Shown piece by piece: positions 5,843 to 13,364 of a stretch of DNA of 37,521 nucleotides (position 1 is its first letter; the number at the start of each line of letters is the position of its first letter). Made by a program: the position numbers and the translations under genes. The notes below the pieces were generated by a model. It saw only the letters and a program-made list of their open reading frames with translations, was not told the DNA's origin and ran no database searches. The DNA is from a virus, in the IMG/VR virus record IMGVR_UViG_3300027897_000005, positions 1-37,521 of that record; one strand, 5' to 3'.

Positions 5843-6661
5843 ATGTCAGACGATAAAAAATATTATTATTTAAAACTTAAAGATAATTTTTTCGATTCAG
5901 AAGAAATGATAATTTTGCAGAATATGCCAGATGGATATTTATATTCTGATATTCTTTTTAAAATGTATTTACGCAGTTTGAAAAATAATGGCAAGTTGAT
6001 GTTTAACGATTATATCCCTTACAATTCAATTATTCTTTCTCAAATAGTTAGACATTCTGTTGGTGTTGTAGAAAAATCCATTTCAATATTTAAAAATCTT
6101 AGTTTAATTGAGGTAATGGATAACGGTGCTATTTATATGTTAAATATTCAAAATTATATTGGTCATTCAAGCTCTGAGGCCGACAGGCAAAGGGAATATC
6201 AAAAAAAGATTAAATCTGAGAAAAAACAAATTGGCTATGAACCAAGTAAGGAATCTAACAGAAAAACTACACCAGAGAGAGAGAAAGAGAGAAAGAAAAA
6301 GATAAATAAAGAGAAAAAGAAAGAAGCTGCGGAAAAATCCGCTTCGTTTAAAATAAAAAAAATATTCGAGGATGGAAGTAAAATGCTGAATAATGGCACT
6401 GGTTATTACCATGACGGCAGGCAAGCCAAAGCGGTCAGCAACCTTGAGCCCCGATACAATGATGATTCAATTAAATTTGAGGAGCTTGCAAGGAAATTTT
6501 TCAAAATTATTAAATCGTCAAAAGAAGTGTTTTGGAATAGTGCCTCATTTGATCCGGCTACATTTGAAAGCCGATGGAATAGCATTGTATCATACAAACT
6601 GGATAAGGGGAAAGGATATAATGACCCTGATATTGTTAAGCAGCTGGATGCAATAATATGA
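5843..6661 (+). CDS. Phage replisome organiser-type replication protein (272 aa)
   Basis: The N-terminal 115 residues (YYYLKLKDNFFDSEEM ... MPDGYLYSDILFKMYLRSLKNNG) match the phage replisome organiser N-terminal domain (Phage_rep_org_N), a winged-helix origin-binding fold. A long Lys/Glu linker follows (residues about 125-170), then a C-terminal domain (about 200-272) probably for loader or helicase contact. It likely melts or marks the phage origin and recruits host DnaB helicase. It overlaps the next gene by four bases (ATGA), so a helicase-loader role for that product is plausible. Confidence 0.8.
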   Translation: MSDDKKYYYLKLKDNFFDSEEMIILQNMPDGYLYSDILFKMYLRSLKNNGKLMFNDYIPYNSIILSQIVRHSVGVVEKSISIFKNLSLIEVMDNGAIYMLNIQNYIGHSSSEADRQREYQKKIKSEKKQIGYEPSKESNRKTTPEREKERKKKINKEKKKEAAEKSASFKIKKIFEDGSKMLNNGTGYYHDGRQAKAVSNLEPRYNDDSIKFEELARKFFKIIKSSKEVFWNSASFDPATFESRWNSIVSYKLDKGKGYNDPDIVKQLDAII

Positions 6662-7269
6662 CGTATACTCAGGCAATAATGGAGATCGCTGCATATTATG
6701 ACCAGCCGATGTATTTACCGGAGTCAAAAGAAGTTCATCCAAAAATTGCAGCCCTAAAAAAATGGATGGTTGACAATATTAACGAGATAGATTTATATAA
6801 TTTTAGAGATCGTATTTTTTATGAGTTTAAATTTTTCCCAAAAATTGCAGAATTAATGAATACTATTAACCAGAACAACACTGCAAAGTTTGAAATTCAA
6901 GCAGAGGCATCATGGCAGTTGCTAATTAACAAGTCATCGTCCAATGATGTTTTTATCACAGATGAAGCGTCTGCGTATGTCGTGTCTGGTTATGGTTCAT
7001 GGCATGATTTTTGTCAAGAGAGAGATGGGAATAGGGAGTGGACGCATAAGAATTATATTACAAGGTATGTCTCATTCAAGGAATCAGGAATAACATTCAC
7101 ACCTTATGCTTTACAAGGCTCAATGAAACATCATTATGGATTAAGTTTTACTGGAGTATCTACAAACATTATCGGACACGACAGACAAAATGAAAACCTT
7201 TTAGAAAACAATTCTGAAAAAATTAAAATTGATAATTTGATTTCTGCAAGTTTTAAGAAGATTAATTAA
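6658..7269 (+). CDS. Replication-associated protein of unknown family (203 aa)
   Basis: The start overlaps the replisome organiser stop (ATGA). The N-terminal 80 residues are helical (ALKKWMVDNINEIDLYNFRDRIFYEF); the middle (EASWQLLINKSSSND, then YGSWHDFCQERDG) resembles small phage replication proteins that follow the organiser gene and serve as loader or primosome accessory. No Walker motif is present, so it is not a DnaC-type ATPase. Confidence is high for the gene, low for its role. Confidence 0.65.
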   Translation: MTYTQAIMEIAAYYDQPMYLPESKEVHPKIAALKKWMVDNINEIDLYNFRDRIFYEFKFFPKIAELMNTINQNNTAKFEIQAEASWQLLINKSSSNDVFITDEASAYVVSGYGSWHDFCQERDGNREWTHKNYITRYVSFKESGITFTPYALQGSMKHHYGLSFTGVSTNIIGHDRQNENLLENNSEKIKIDNLISASFKKIN

Positions 7270-7291
7270 AATTCACAAAAGGAGAACAGCT

Positions 7292-7948
7292 ATGGATGGA
7301 GAAACATTAGAAAGCAAGCCAGGTTTGATTTTTTCTAAACTGATTGAGGTTACAAGAGAAATAGAGGCGATTGGAAAAACAAAAAGCGGGGATAATATTA
7401 AATATAAATTCAGAGGTATTGACGATTTATATAATGCCCTGCACCCTTTATTTTCCAAACAAGGAATTTTTATTACTTCAACGGTCTTGGCAGATAAAAG
7501 AGAGGAAAGGCAAACCAAAAATGGCGGAAATTTAATTTATTCGATTTTGAATATACAATTTAATTTTTACGCCGAAGATGGTTCTTTTGTTTCGTCTGTC
7601 ATTCAAGGGGAAGGTATGGACTCAGGAGACAAGGCGAGCAACAAGGCAATGTCTGCCGGTTTAAAATATGCGTTAATGCAGATGTTTTTAATTCCTACTG
7701 AGGATTTAGAAGATGTAGACAAAACACAGCCGCCAGGTTCAACAAAAAAACCGGATCAAACAAAGCCGAGTCAGACTAAAAAAGAATCAGGAAATTTTAA
7801 AGTAGTAGAAAAAATTTTAAACAGTGCCGGTTCTATAACTGAAATTGAAAAAATTAAAAACTCACTTATTTTGAAAACTTGGACGGAAAAAGAGTTAGAG
7901 GATATAAATATGCTTATAATAAAAAATAAAGCGAGGTTTAAGGCGTGA
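7292..7948 (+). CDS. erf: ERF-family single-strand annealing protein (218 aa)
   Basis: Residues 10-140 match the ERF core: AIGKTKSGDNIKYKFRGIDD, ALHPLFSKQGIFI, then GSFVSSVIQGEGMDSGDKAS and NKAMSAGLKYALMQMFLIPTED. A Pro/Lys-rich linker and a C-terminal helical domain follow. Such proteins anneal complementary single strands in phage recombination, genome circularisation and repair, working with the SSB encoded downstream. AGGAG precedes the ATG. No exonuclease partner gene was identified nearby. Confidence 0.9.
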   Translation: MDGETLESKPGLIFSKLIEVTREIEAIGKTKSGDNIKYKFRGIDDLYNALHPLFSKQGIFITSTVLADKREERQTKNGGNLIYSILNIQFNFYAEDGSFVSSVIQGEGMDSGDKASNKAMSAGLKYALMQMFLIPTEDLEDVDKTQPPGSTKKPDQTKPSQTKKESGNFKVVEKILNSAGSITEIEKIKNSLILKTWTEKELEDINMLIIKNKARFKA

Positions 7949-8424
7949 ATATCTACGATGTAGCAGAGATAGAAAACCAAATAGACCAGATTGCTTTATT
8001 GAACGAAGGGGAAATAAGCGAAGACATGCTTCAAAAATTAGTTGAAGCTCAGACCGGATCAGTGCAACAAATCGAGAAGCTTGTTAAATATGTAAAATAT
8101 TTAGGTTATTTTCAGGAGACTGCAAAACTCGAAGAAAGCAGAATAAGTGAATTGAGAAAACGAGCTGAAAAAAGAGAAACAAGTATCAAGACTTATTTAA
8201 CCCCTTTTGTTGAGCTGAGAGGAAAATTTGACGCTGGGACTTTCAAACTTTCAACTCGCATGAGTGAACAGGTTGACGTTGCCGAAGGATTCAATATCAA
8301 AAAATATATGAAAAAGGTTGTAACTATAACAGTTGATAAAATGAAAATAAGAGAAGATTTAAAAGCAGGGAAAAAAATTCAGGGAGCGAGATTAAGACCT
8401 AAGACAAATCTTCAAATAAAATAA
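7945..8424 (+). CDS. Siphovirus Gp157-like protein (159 aa)
   Basis: Starts with GTG overlapping the ERF stop. Helical N-terminus (NQIDQIALLNEGEISEDML), a coiled segment with KLEESRISELRKRAEKRETS, then FKLSTRMSEQVDVAEGFNI and a short beta C-terminus: the plan of the Gp157 family found beside recombination genes in many siphoviruses. The role is unclear; it is often linked to phage recombination or to host interference. Translation is probably coupled to ERF. Confidence 0.75.
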   Translation: MNIYDVAEIENQIDQIALLNEGEISEDMLQKLVEAQTGSVQQIEKLVKYVKYLGYFQETAKLEESRISELRKRAEKRETSIKTYLTPFVELRGKFDAGTFKLSTRMSEQVDVAEGFNIKKYMKKVVTITVDKMKIREDLKAGKKIQGARLRPKTNLQIK

Positions 8425-8439
8425 ATATGGAGAAAAAAA

Positions 8440-8850
8440 TTGGCATCGGATATAAATAGAGTAATTATTATAGGGAGGCTTACACGCGATCCGGAACTTA
8501 AATATTTACAAAGTGGGACAGCAGTGACAAGATTTTCTATTGCGAACAACAAAACGTATAAGTCAAACAATGAGAAGAAAGAACAAGTTTCATTTTTTGA
8601 TTGTATAGCCTGGAGCAAACTCGCCGAAACAATTGTTGAATATTGCAATAAAGGTCAGAGAATCGGAATTGAGGGGCGATTACAGCAGAGGATGTGGGAA
8701 GATCAGGAAGGCAAAAAAAGAAGTGCGGTTGAAATCGTTGTTGATAGTATTCAGTTTCTAAGCACAGCCGGCGAGAAAAAAGAAAATTCAACAGAATCCG
8801 ACTCAGAATATACAGGAGAAATTTTCGGTGATGATGACGTCCCTTTTTAG
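8440..8850 (+). CDS. ssb: Single-stranded DNA-binding protein (136 aa)
   Basis: Residues 1-108 are a complete OB fold of bacterial SSB type: INRVIIIGRLTRDPELKY, FSIANN, SFFDCIAWSKLAE, GQRIGIEGRLQQR and VEIVVDSIQFL. A short acidic linker ends in DDDVPF, the tip that docks partner proteins. The start is TTG with TGGAG seven bases upstream. It protects single strands during replication and ERF-mediated annealing. Confidence 0.95.
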   Translation: MASDINRVIIIGRLTRDPELKYLQSGTAVTRFSIANNKTYKSNNEKKEQVSFFDCIAWSKLAETIVEYCNKGQRIGIEGRLQQRMWEDQEGKKRSAVEIVVDSIQFLSTAGEKKENSTESDSEYTGEIFGDDDVPF

Positions 8851-9100
8851 GATTTTTAATGCTGATGCGATTTTCAAATCAAAATGCGAAATATGCGGTG
8901 AGGAGATAACTTATGGATATTCAGAATCAGACAGGAACATCAAAAAAAACAAAATTAAAAAATTATGCTTTGAACATATCCCAAAAAGACCAAACTTTTC
9001 AGAATTTGAAAAACGTGGTACAGAAAAGCCTAATGAAAGCACAGCAAGAAAACGACCAAAGCGAAATTCAGAAATGCAACTTCCTTTTGGCGAGGTTTAG
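8828..9100 (+). CDS. Small zinc-finger protein (about 90 aa)
   Basis: The frame overlaps the ssb end by 23 bases; starts at GTG 8828 or ATG 8831/8834 are possible, with AGGAG at 8814-8818 favouring 8828. It contains CEICGEEI near residue 20 and CFEHI near residue 46, a CxxC...CxxH zinc site, then a basic tail. Probably nucleic-acid binding. Confidence 0.6.
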   Translation: MMMTSLFRIFNADAIFKSKCEICGEEITYGYSESDRNIKKNKIKKLCFEHIPKRPNFSEFEKRGTEKPNESTARKRPKRNSEMQLPFGEV

Positions 9101-9105
9101 GCGAA

Positions 9106-9534
9106 ATGGCGAATAAAAAATTATTTTTTATTAAAAAATCCCCAGGTAGCTTTACCCTGCTGGATGAATCGTCTAATGATATTTTGCAGAAGCTAAAAAC
9201 TAATGTTTGGTATTCGTGCAAACTTAAAGAGCCGAGAAATCCAGTATTTCATGCGAAGATTTTTGCTTTGATGAAAATTACTCTGAGCAATCTACCAGAA
9301 AGCAGCAATCTGAACAGGCTGGATGAATACGGACTTATCAAGGCGATTGAACATGAAATAGGGGAAACTGAAATTGAACAGAAGCTCGACGGCGAAATAA
9401 TTCTGAAGGCAAAAAGTATATCGTTTGAAAACATGGACAATATCGAGTTTGCAGAATTATATAAAAAAATTGTCGCTGTATGTGAAACTCTGGTCGGGGA
9501 GGTAATAGACCAGTTTCAGCCAGAATTAAATTGA
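9106..9534 (+). CDS. DUF1367-type phage protein (142 aa)
   Basis: Contains KLKEPRNPVFHAKIFALM at residues about 41-58, the hallmark 'RNp.FHrKffAL' of DUF1367, followed by a helical domain. Members lie in the replication/recombination block of many phages, near NinB- and NinG-type genes, and are thought to take part in recombination; none is well characterised. Located after ssb and the zinc-finger gene. Confidence 0.75.
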   Translation: MANKKLFFIKKSPGSFTLLDESSNDILQKLKTNVWYSCKLKEPRNPVFHAKIFALMKITLSNLPESSNLNRLDEYGLIKAIEHEIGETEIEQKLDGEIILKAKSISFENMDNIEFAELYKKIVAVCETLVGEVIDQFQPELN

Positions 9535-9689
9535 ACAATACGGATCGGCTGACTGCTTACGAGCAAAGTCTCGGCGGTGGTGATTATTCAGATATTGACG
9601 ATGATGAAGAATATATTAGTTTATCTCAAGCAATAAGGCAATACAAAAAAACGGTTAAAAATGGAACTATACAAAACAAGATTAAATAA
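9531..9689 (+). CDS. Small acidic protein (52 aa)
   Basis: Starts at TTG overlapping the DUF1367 stop (TTGA) and overlaps the next gene by 29 bases. It has a run of six acidic residues (DIDDDEE) and a basic C-terminus. No ribosome site is near, so it depends on coupling. No known domain. Confidence 0.45.
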   Translation: MNNTDRLTAYEQSLGGGDYSDIDDDEEYISLSQAIRQYKKTVKNGTIQNKIK

Positions 9690-9849
9690 CGGCTCAATAG
9701 CATTGATCGTAATTTTGATTATTGTGTTGCTGTGGGTGATTGTTGAAATAATTGCTTCGAGTAATCGGATGTCTGCAATATCAGACAGGTATTATTATCA
9801 GAATAAAAAAGTAAACAAATTGGATGAAATTTCGGAGAGGTTCAAGTAA
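9661..9849 (+). CDS. Small single-pass membrane protein (62 aa)
   Basis: Residues about 12-31 (SIALIVILIIVLLWVIVEII) form one transmembrane helix; the rest is a charged cytoplasmic or periplasmic tail. The stop overlaps the next start (TAATG). It is in the early region rather than with the lysis genes, so it is not an obvious holin; an exclusion or membrane-anchoring role is possible. Confidence 0.6.
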   Translation: MELYKTRLNNGSIALIVILIIVLLWVIVEIIASSNRMSAISDRYYYQNKKVNKLDEISERFK

Positions 9850-9938
9850 TGGACATATTTCTGGCAATTATATTTCTTCTTTTAGCTGCGTATCTCGGTT
9901 ATGTACTTAAAATAATGTTGTTCGGACGCAGAGGATGA
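9849..9938 (+). CDS. Tiny membrane peptide (29 aa)
   Basis: Almost the whole peptide (FLAIIFLLLAAYLGYVLKIM) is one membrane helix, ending in FGRRG. Both ends overlap neighbours by a few bases, which supports expression. Function unknown. Confidence 0.5.
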   Translation: MDIFLAIIFLLLAAYLGYVLKIMLFGRRG

Positions 9939-10261
9939 ATAAATATCGTAATTCAAAATGCGAGTATCAAGGTTTAAAATTTGACAGTCAGAAGGAAATG
10001 CAGCGATATATAGAACTGTCATATTTACAGAAAGCCGGAGATATAACCGGTCTGTCATGTCAGGTTAAATTTGAATTATTGCCGAAACAGGGAAACTTGC
10101 AAGCAATTTCATACGTAGCAGATTTTGTTTATTATGATGAATACGGCGATAAAATCATAGAGGATGTTAAAGGTTTTAAAAAAGGTCAAGCTTATGCAGT
10201 GTTTCAGATCAAGAGGAAATTATTAAAATATATTCATGGATTAAATATTAAGGAAGTATGA
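9935..10261 (+). CDS. DUF1064 nuclease-fold protein (108 aa)
   Basis: Typical DUF1064: NKYRNSKCEYQGLKFDS, KEMQRYIELSYLQKAGDI, LSCQVKFELLPKQ, YVADFVYYDEYGDKIIEDVKG. The Glu, Asp and ExxK-like pattern (ADF...EDVKG) places it in the PD-(D/E)XK nuclease-like group; phage members are proposed Holliday-junction or structure-specific endonucleases. It overlaps the tiny membrane peptide by four bases. Confidence 0.85.
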   Translation: MNKYRNSKCEYQGLKFDSQKEMQRYIELSYLQKAGDITGLSCQVKFELLPKQGNLQAISYVADFVYYDEYGDKIIEDVKGFKKGQAYAVFQIKRKLLKYIHGLNIKEV

Positions 10262-10303
10262 ATTATTTCGCATTCAGGTCAAAAATTGAAGTGGGAGGAT
10301 AGA

Positions 10304-10630
10304 ATGGATAAGATATTAAAATGTTCAGTTTGTGGAGCGAGATTTGAAACAGGCGTTGAATTGATTGCTCATAAGCATAATAAGATACAACTAACAGAAG
10401 AACAATTTGACGAATTATATAATACGTGTATATTAAATGTTAGATCAAAAATAGAAATATACAGGCAGTTTAAACAAGCAGGTTATATTAAGAAAGACAT
10501 AGTAGAAGAAGCGGAAGAGATGTATAATAAATATACCAAAAATTTAAGTATGGTTGACGATGAATATAATAAAGTAATTGAGAAACAACATGAAGTAATC
10601 CGGCTATTATTAAATGAGGGAATGAAATGA
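10304..10630 (+). CDS. C2H2 zinc-finger protein (108 aa)
   Basis: I start it at ATG 10304, which has GGGAGG five bases before it, rather than at an upstream TTG. Residues 6-25 hold one C2H2-like finger (CSVCGARFETGVELIAHKH). The rest is a long charged helix (VEEAEEMYNKYTKNLSM ...) likely to form a coiled coil. Probably DNA-binding; exact role unknown. Confidence 0.65.
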   Translation: MDKILKCSVCGARFETGVELIAHKHNKIQLTEEQFDELYNTCILNVRSKIEIYRQFKQAGYIKKDIVEEAEEMYNKYTKNLSMVDDEYNKVIEKQHEVIRLLLNEGMK

Positions 10631-10746
10631 TGCAACGATATGATAAAAACGAAATCAATAATCAAAATGAGACTTGGCAATGCAGACAATTCTCAGCCTT
10701 GAGAATGTGCATCAAGAAGGCAGAACTTGGAAAAATATTATTCTGA
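10627..10746 (+). CDS. Possible small protein between finger gene and methyltransferase (39 aa)
   Basis: ATG overlaps the preceding stop (ATGA) and the frame closes 20 bases inside the methyltransferase gene. It has two Cys and no known motif. The tight overlaps favour it, but its length and lack of a ribosome site do not. Confidence 0.35.
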   Translation: MMQRYDKNEINNQNETWQCRQFSALRMCIKKAELGKILF

Positions 10747-11389
10747 CAAGCATTGCGTAATTTATCACGGCGACTGCAGGGACATAATGCCCCAGCTGGT
10801 CTATGATACCATTATCACCGATCCGGTATGGCCAAACAACACGGTCAATGAATTTTATGATATTAATCCACAAAAATTATATGATGAATTTTGTGGATTA
10901 ATTAAAGCCAAAAGACTGGCCGTGCATATGGGATGTGATTCAAATCCTTCCTTCCTGCAGCGAACGCCACTTCCTTTCTTCAGGGTCATGTGGTTGAAAT
11001 ATGCTTTACCTGGATTCAAGGGGCGGTTACTGCAGGGGAGTGATGTAGCGTATTTATTCGGCGAGCCCCCAAAGAGCAGAAAAGGAAATCATTTGATCGC
11101 TGGAGAATGCGTATCAGCCAAAACGGGAAAATTCCCCGGACATCCGTGTCCGCGCAATATTGACCACGTATCTTTTTTGTGCGACAAGTGGTCTGACAAA
11201 GACGACGTAATATTAGATCCGTTTATGGGCGTCGGAACAACTTTGGCAGCAGCAAAATATGTCGGAAAACGAGCAATAGGAATAGAAAGGAATGAGCGTT
11301 TTTGCGAAGTTGCAGTTGGTCGCCTGCAGCAAGAATCGTTATTTCTGCCGGCACAGATGGAGGTTGTTTTTGATGAAGACGGTAATTAA
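10727..11389 (+). CDS. DNA adenine/cytosine-N4 methyltransferase (220 aa)
   Basis: Catalytic motif IV is DPVW at residues 32-35, in place of the usual DPPY or DPPW; the SAM-binding motif I, DPFMGVGTT, is at 164-172, followed by GKRAIGIERNERFCE. The order IV before I is that of the beta class of N6A/N4C enzymes. The protein is short and has only a small target-recognition region (about 75-140). TTG start, AAGAAGG six bases upstream. It probably protects phage DNA from host restriction; the Val in DPVW is unusual. Confidence 0.85.
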   Translation: MEKYYSDKHCVIYHGDCRDIMPQLVYDTIITDPVWPNNTVNEFYDINPQKLYDEFCGLIKAKRLAVHMGCDSNPSFLQRTPLPFFRVMWLKYALPGFKGRLLQGSDVAYLFGEPPKSRKGNHLIAGECVSAKTGKFPGHPCPRNIDHVSFLCDKWSDKDDVILDPFMGVGTTLAAAKYVGKRAIGIERNERFCEVAVGRLQQESLFLPAQMEVVFDEDGN

Positions 11390-11422
11390 TCTTGAGAATG
11401 TTCAGCTGGTGGGCAGGGAAAC

Positions 11423-11548
11423 ATGAACAAAAGATTTAATTATTGCTGTCTGGAATGTTGGAACACATGGAAAAGCGAAAAGAATTTCAAAGTATGCCCT
11501 AAATGTAAGTCTGATAAAATAGATATTAAAAGTGAGCCGATATTATGA
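11423..11548 (+). CDS. Small zinc-ribbon protein (41 aa)
   Basis: Forty-one residues with YCCLEC near the N-terminus and CPKC at 25-28, a complete four-Cys zinc ribbon. GCAGGGA precedes the ATG. It overlaps the next mini-gene (ATGA). Function unknown. Confidence 0.55.
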   Translation: MNKRFNYCCLECWNTWKSEKNFKVCPKCKSDKIDIKSEPIL

Positions 11549-11667
11549 ACCGAGTACACATCAAAACGCTTGAGGAATGTTTTCAGGAGTGGAACTCCAT
11601 TCAGCAGTATTGTCATTTCGGAATTTTCGTAGATTGGTTGAAAAAAGACGGTTGGATTATTTTTTAA
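11545..11667 (+). CDS. Small protein of unknown function (40 aa)
   Basis: A 40-residue frame starting ATGA over the previous stop. It is aromatic-rich (FQEWNSIQQYCHFGIFVDW) and looks like one or two helices. No known motif. Confidence 0.4.
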   Translation: MNRVHIKTLEECFQEWNSIQQYCHFGIFVDWLKKDGWIIF

Positions 11668-11682
11668 AATTTGGTAAATTAA

Positions 11683-11711
11683 TTGACAAACTATATCGGA
11701 AATAATATATT
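11683..11711 (+). promoter_or_regulatory. Promoter-like sequence before the HNH/ASCH block
   Basis: TTGACA (11683-11688), 17 bases, TATATT (11706-11711): an almost perfect promoter. The next ATG (11712) directly abuts the -10, so transcripts from it would begin inside that small gene and first serve the HNH gene at 11882. Confidence 0.5.
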
Positions 11712-11885
11712 ATGAATAACGAAACAAGAACAAGAAAAAAAGTTTTAACGGACGAACAAGAATATAATTTGAAACATAATTTTCATATTTTTTCAGTTAG
11801 CGAATGGTCGGAAGTTTTCAAAGTTCCAAGATCGGCAATATTGAAAGTGGCAAGAGAAAATAATTTGAATAATATAATAAAATGA
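11712..11885 (+). CDS. Small helix-turn-helix-like protein (57 aa)
   Basis: Basic N-terminus, then FSVSEWSEVFKVPRSAILKVARENN, which reads like a helix-turn-helix. It overlaps the HNH gene by four bases (ATGA) and only a weak ribosome site (CGGAAA) is present. Possibly a DNA-targeting partner for the HNH protein, as HNH homing enzymes often carry such an element; separate coding suggests a split or decayed form. Confidence 0.5.
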   Translation: MNNETRTRKKVLTDEQEYNLKHNFHIFSVSEWSEVFKVPRSAILKVARENNLNNIIK

Positions 11886-12091
11886 TTTGTCAACTATGCG
11901 GAGTCAATCAAGCAGAGCATAAGCATCATATTTTCAGTAATACGAAAAGAAATAGAAGAGTATATCCTGAATACATAAACAGGCCGGAAAACAAAAGATA
12001 TTATTGCAGCGTCTGTCATTTGAACAAGAGTGTTGAAAAAATGACAGAGCCGGAATTTTGCAAAAAATTTAATATAGAGGTTAGAAAGTGA
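11882..12091 (+). CDS. Small HNH-type nuclease (69 aa)
   Basis: Zinc Cys pairs CQLC (residues 3-6) and CSVC (42-45) flank HKHHIFS (13-19), with Asn48 in HLNKS: the compact HNH fold. Such small HNH proteins nick or cut DNA and assist packaging or recombination in phages. It is placed between a methyltransferase and an ASCH gene, and two genes before the IbrA/IbrB-like pair, not beside the terminase where packaging HNH proteins usually lie. Confidence 0.7.
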   Translation: MICQLCGVNQAEHKHHIFSNTKRNRRVYPEYINRPENKRYYCSVCHLNKSVEKMTEPEFCKKFNIEVRK

Positions 12092-12615
12092 ATGTTAAAT
12101 GCCTGTCAATTAAAAATCCGATTTCCTATTTGGTCTGTGCCGGAATAAAGGATGTAGAGAATCGAAGCTGGAAAACAGATTATCGAGGTACTCTTTATAT
12201 TCACAGCTCAGGCAATAAGGATTTTTATTATTTTTGGAAAAAGTTGTTTTCACCAGAATTTTTTAAAAAATATGAAATGGTATATGATGAAATAAACAAT
12301 TTAAATAAAAATTTTAAACATGATGAAATTTCAAAAAATATTATAAAATTTGATGAAAAAGTTGTTAAATTTTACAAGGCGGAAAATTATTCAGACTTTG
12401 CTGATAATCCGGAAATAAAGATAAAAGCAAAAAGTTTATTCTGTAAATCTGGTTGTATAATAGGAAAAGTTGATATTGTAGATGTTAAAGAGAATTATAA
12501 ATCAATATGGTCGGATGACTCACGGTATCAATGGATCATTGAAAATCCGGTATTGTTCGCCAAACCAATTGAAAATATAAAAGGTCTGTTAAGGTTTTTT
12601 AATATAAACATTTAA
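12088..12615 (+). CDS. ASCH-domain protein (175 aa)
   Basis: N-terminal CLSIKNPISYLVCAGIKDVENRSW and YRGTLYIHSS match the ASCH domain (PUA-like fold); the domain closes with GCIIGKVDIVDV and WIIENPVLFAKPIENIKGLL. A roughly 65-residue insert lies between. ASCH proteins bind RNA or modified nucleobases and some hydrolyse N4-acetylcytidine. GTG start four bases inside the HNH gene. Next to modification genes, it may read or edit a modified base. Confidence 0.8.
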   Translation: MNVKCLSIKNPISYLVCAGIKDVENRSWKTDYRGTLYIHSSGNKDFYYFWKKLFSPEFFKKYEMVYDEINNLNKNFKHDEISKNIIKFDEKVVKFYKAENYSDFADNPEIKIKAKSLFCKSGCIIGKVDIVDVKENYKSIWSDDSRYQWIIENPVLFAKPIENIKGLLRFFNINI

Positions 12616-12627
12616 AGGAGAGTAAAT

Positions 12628-12720
12628 ATGCGTACAGAAGAGAGATCGAGATATTTAGAAGGACAGAATTTTACCGGCACAGGTAAAATCAGCCAGGCTT
12701 CCGGTGGCGGTAGGGGATAA
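12628..12720 (+). CDS. Mini-gene (30 aa)
   Basis: A strong AAGGAG lies before the ATG. The peptide is basic, with a Gly-rich end (ASGGGRG). It stops eight bases before the IbrA-like gene, whose own ribosome site is poor, so translation may be coupled. Confidence 0.45.
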   Translation: MRTEERSRYLEGQNFTGTGKISQASGGGRG

Positions 12721-12728
12721 TTTTTAAC

Positions 12729-13364
12729 ATGATGGATTTAAAAGTCGTCAAAACTGCCGAGAATATGAAAATTGAATCGGCGGTTTTATTATTTTCTTGT
12801 GGCAAGGATTCTGTTGTCTCATACGACATAATCAGGTGTTATACAAATATTAAAATAATTCCGGTTCTGCTGTACTTCATTAAGGATTTATCAATAAGAA
12901 ATAATGTAATAAAGTTTTACGAAAAGAGATACAAAGAAAAGGTTTTATTTTATCCGCATCCCGACTTGTCAAAGATGATGAATAAGAAAAAACTTTATAT
13001 GAGGGACACCATTTCATATATCCGGAAAGAATTAAATCAGTCGTGGATTATTGAAGGAATTAAAAAGAATGATTCATTACATCGAAGGGGGATTCTGGCA
13101 CATATAGAAAATGGTATTGATGACAGAAACAAGAAGATTTATCCGATTATGAATTGGTCTGATAAAGATATAACCGCTTATATTAAAAAAGAAAAGTTAA
13201 TGATCCCTATTGATTATTCATACGGATTTAAGCATGAGCATAATACACCATCAGCGGAAATGCTGCTCTGGTTAAAAAATAATTTCGTTTCCGATTATAT
13301 GAAAGCATTAAAACAATTTCCGCAATTAGAAACTTTAGTCTGGAAGAAAGAAAATGGCTGCTAA
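12729..13364 (+). CDS. IbrA-like PAPS-reductase-fold protein (211 aa)
   Basis: The PP-loop SCGKDS at residues 23-28 is the pyrophosphate-binding loop of the PAPS-reductase/adenine-nucleotide alpha-hydrolase fold. Later features (YPHPDLSKMM, YPIMNWSDKDITAYIKKEKL) match the family's C-terminal part, in which the substrate arm is built. It lacks an obvious catalytic Cys tail of true sulfate assimilation enzymes. It overlaps the ParB-domain gene by 11 bases, the same pairing as IbrA/IbrB of E. coli prophages and many other phages. Expected: ATP-dependent chemistry on a nucleic acid or a regulatory role; substrate unknown. Confidence 0.8.
   Translation: MMDLKVVKTAENMKIESAVLLFSCGKDSVVSYDIIRCYTNIKIIPVLLYFIKDLSIRNNVIKFYEKRYKEKVLFYPHPDLSKMMNKKKLYMRDTISYIRKELNQSWIIEGIKKNDSLHRRGILAHIENGIDDRNKKIYPIMNWSDKDITAYIKKEKLMIPIDYSYGFKHEHNTPSAEMLLWLKNNFVSDYMKALKQFPQLETLVWKKENGC

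Noticed and set aside
8913-9116. 67-codon frame in the zinc-finger gene
   Set aside because: It lies in another frame of the zinc-finger gene, and the Cys motifs are in the other frame.
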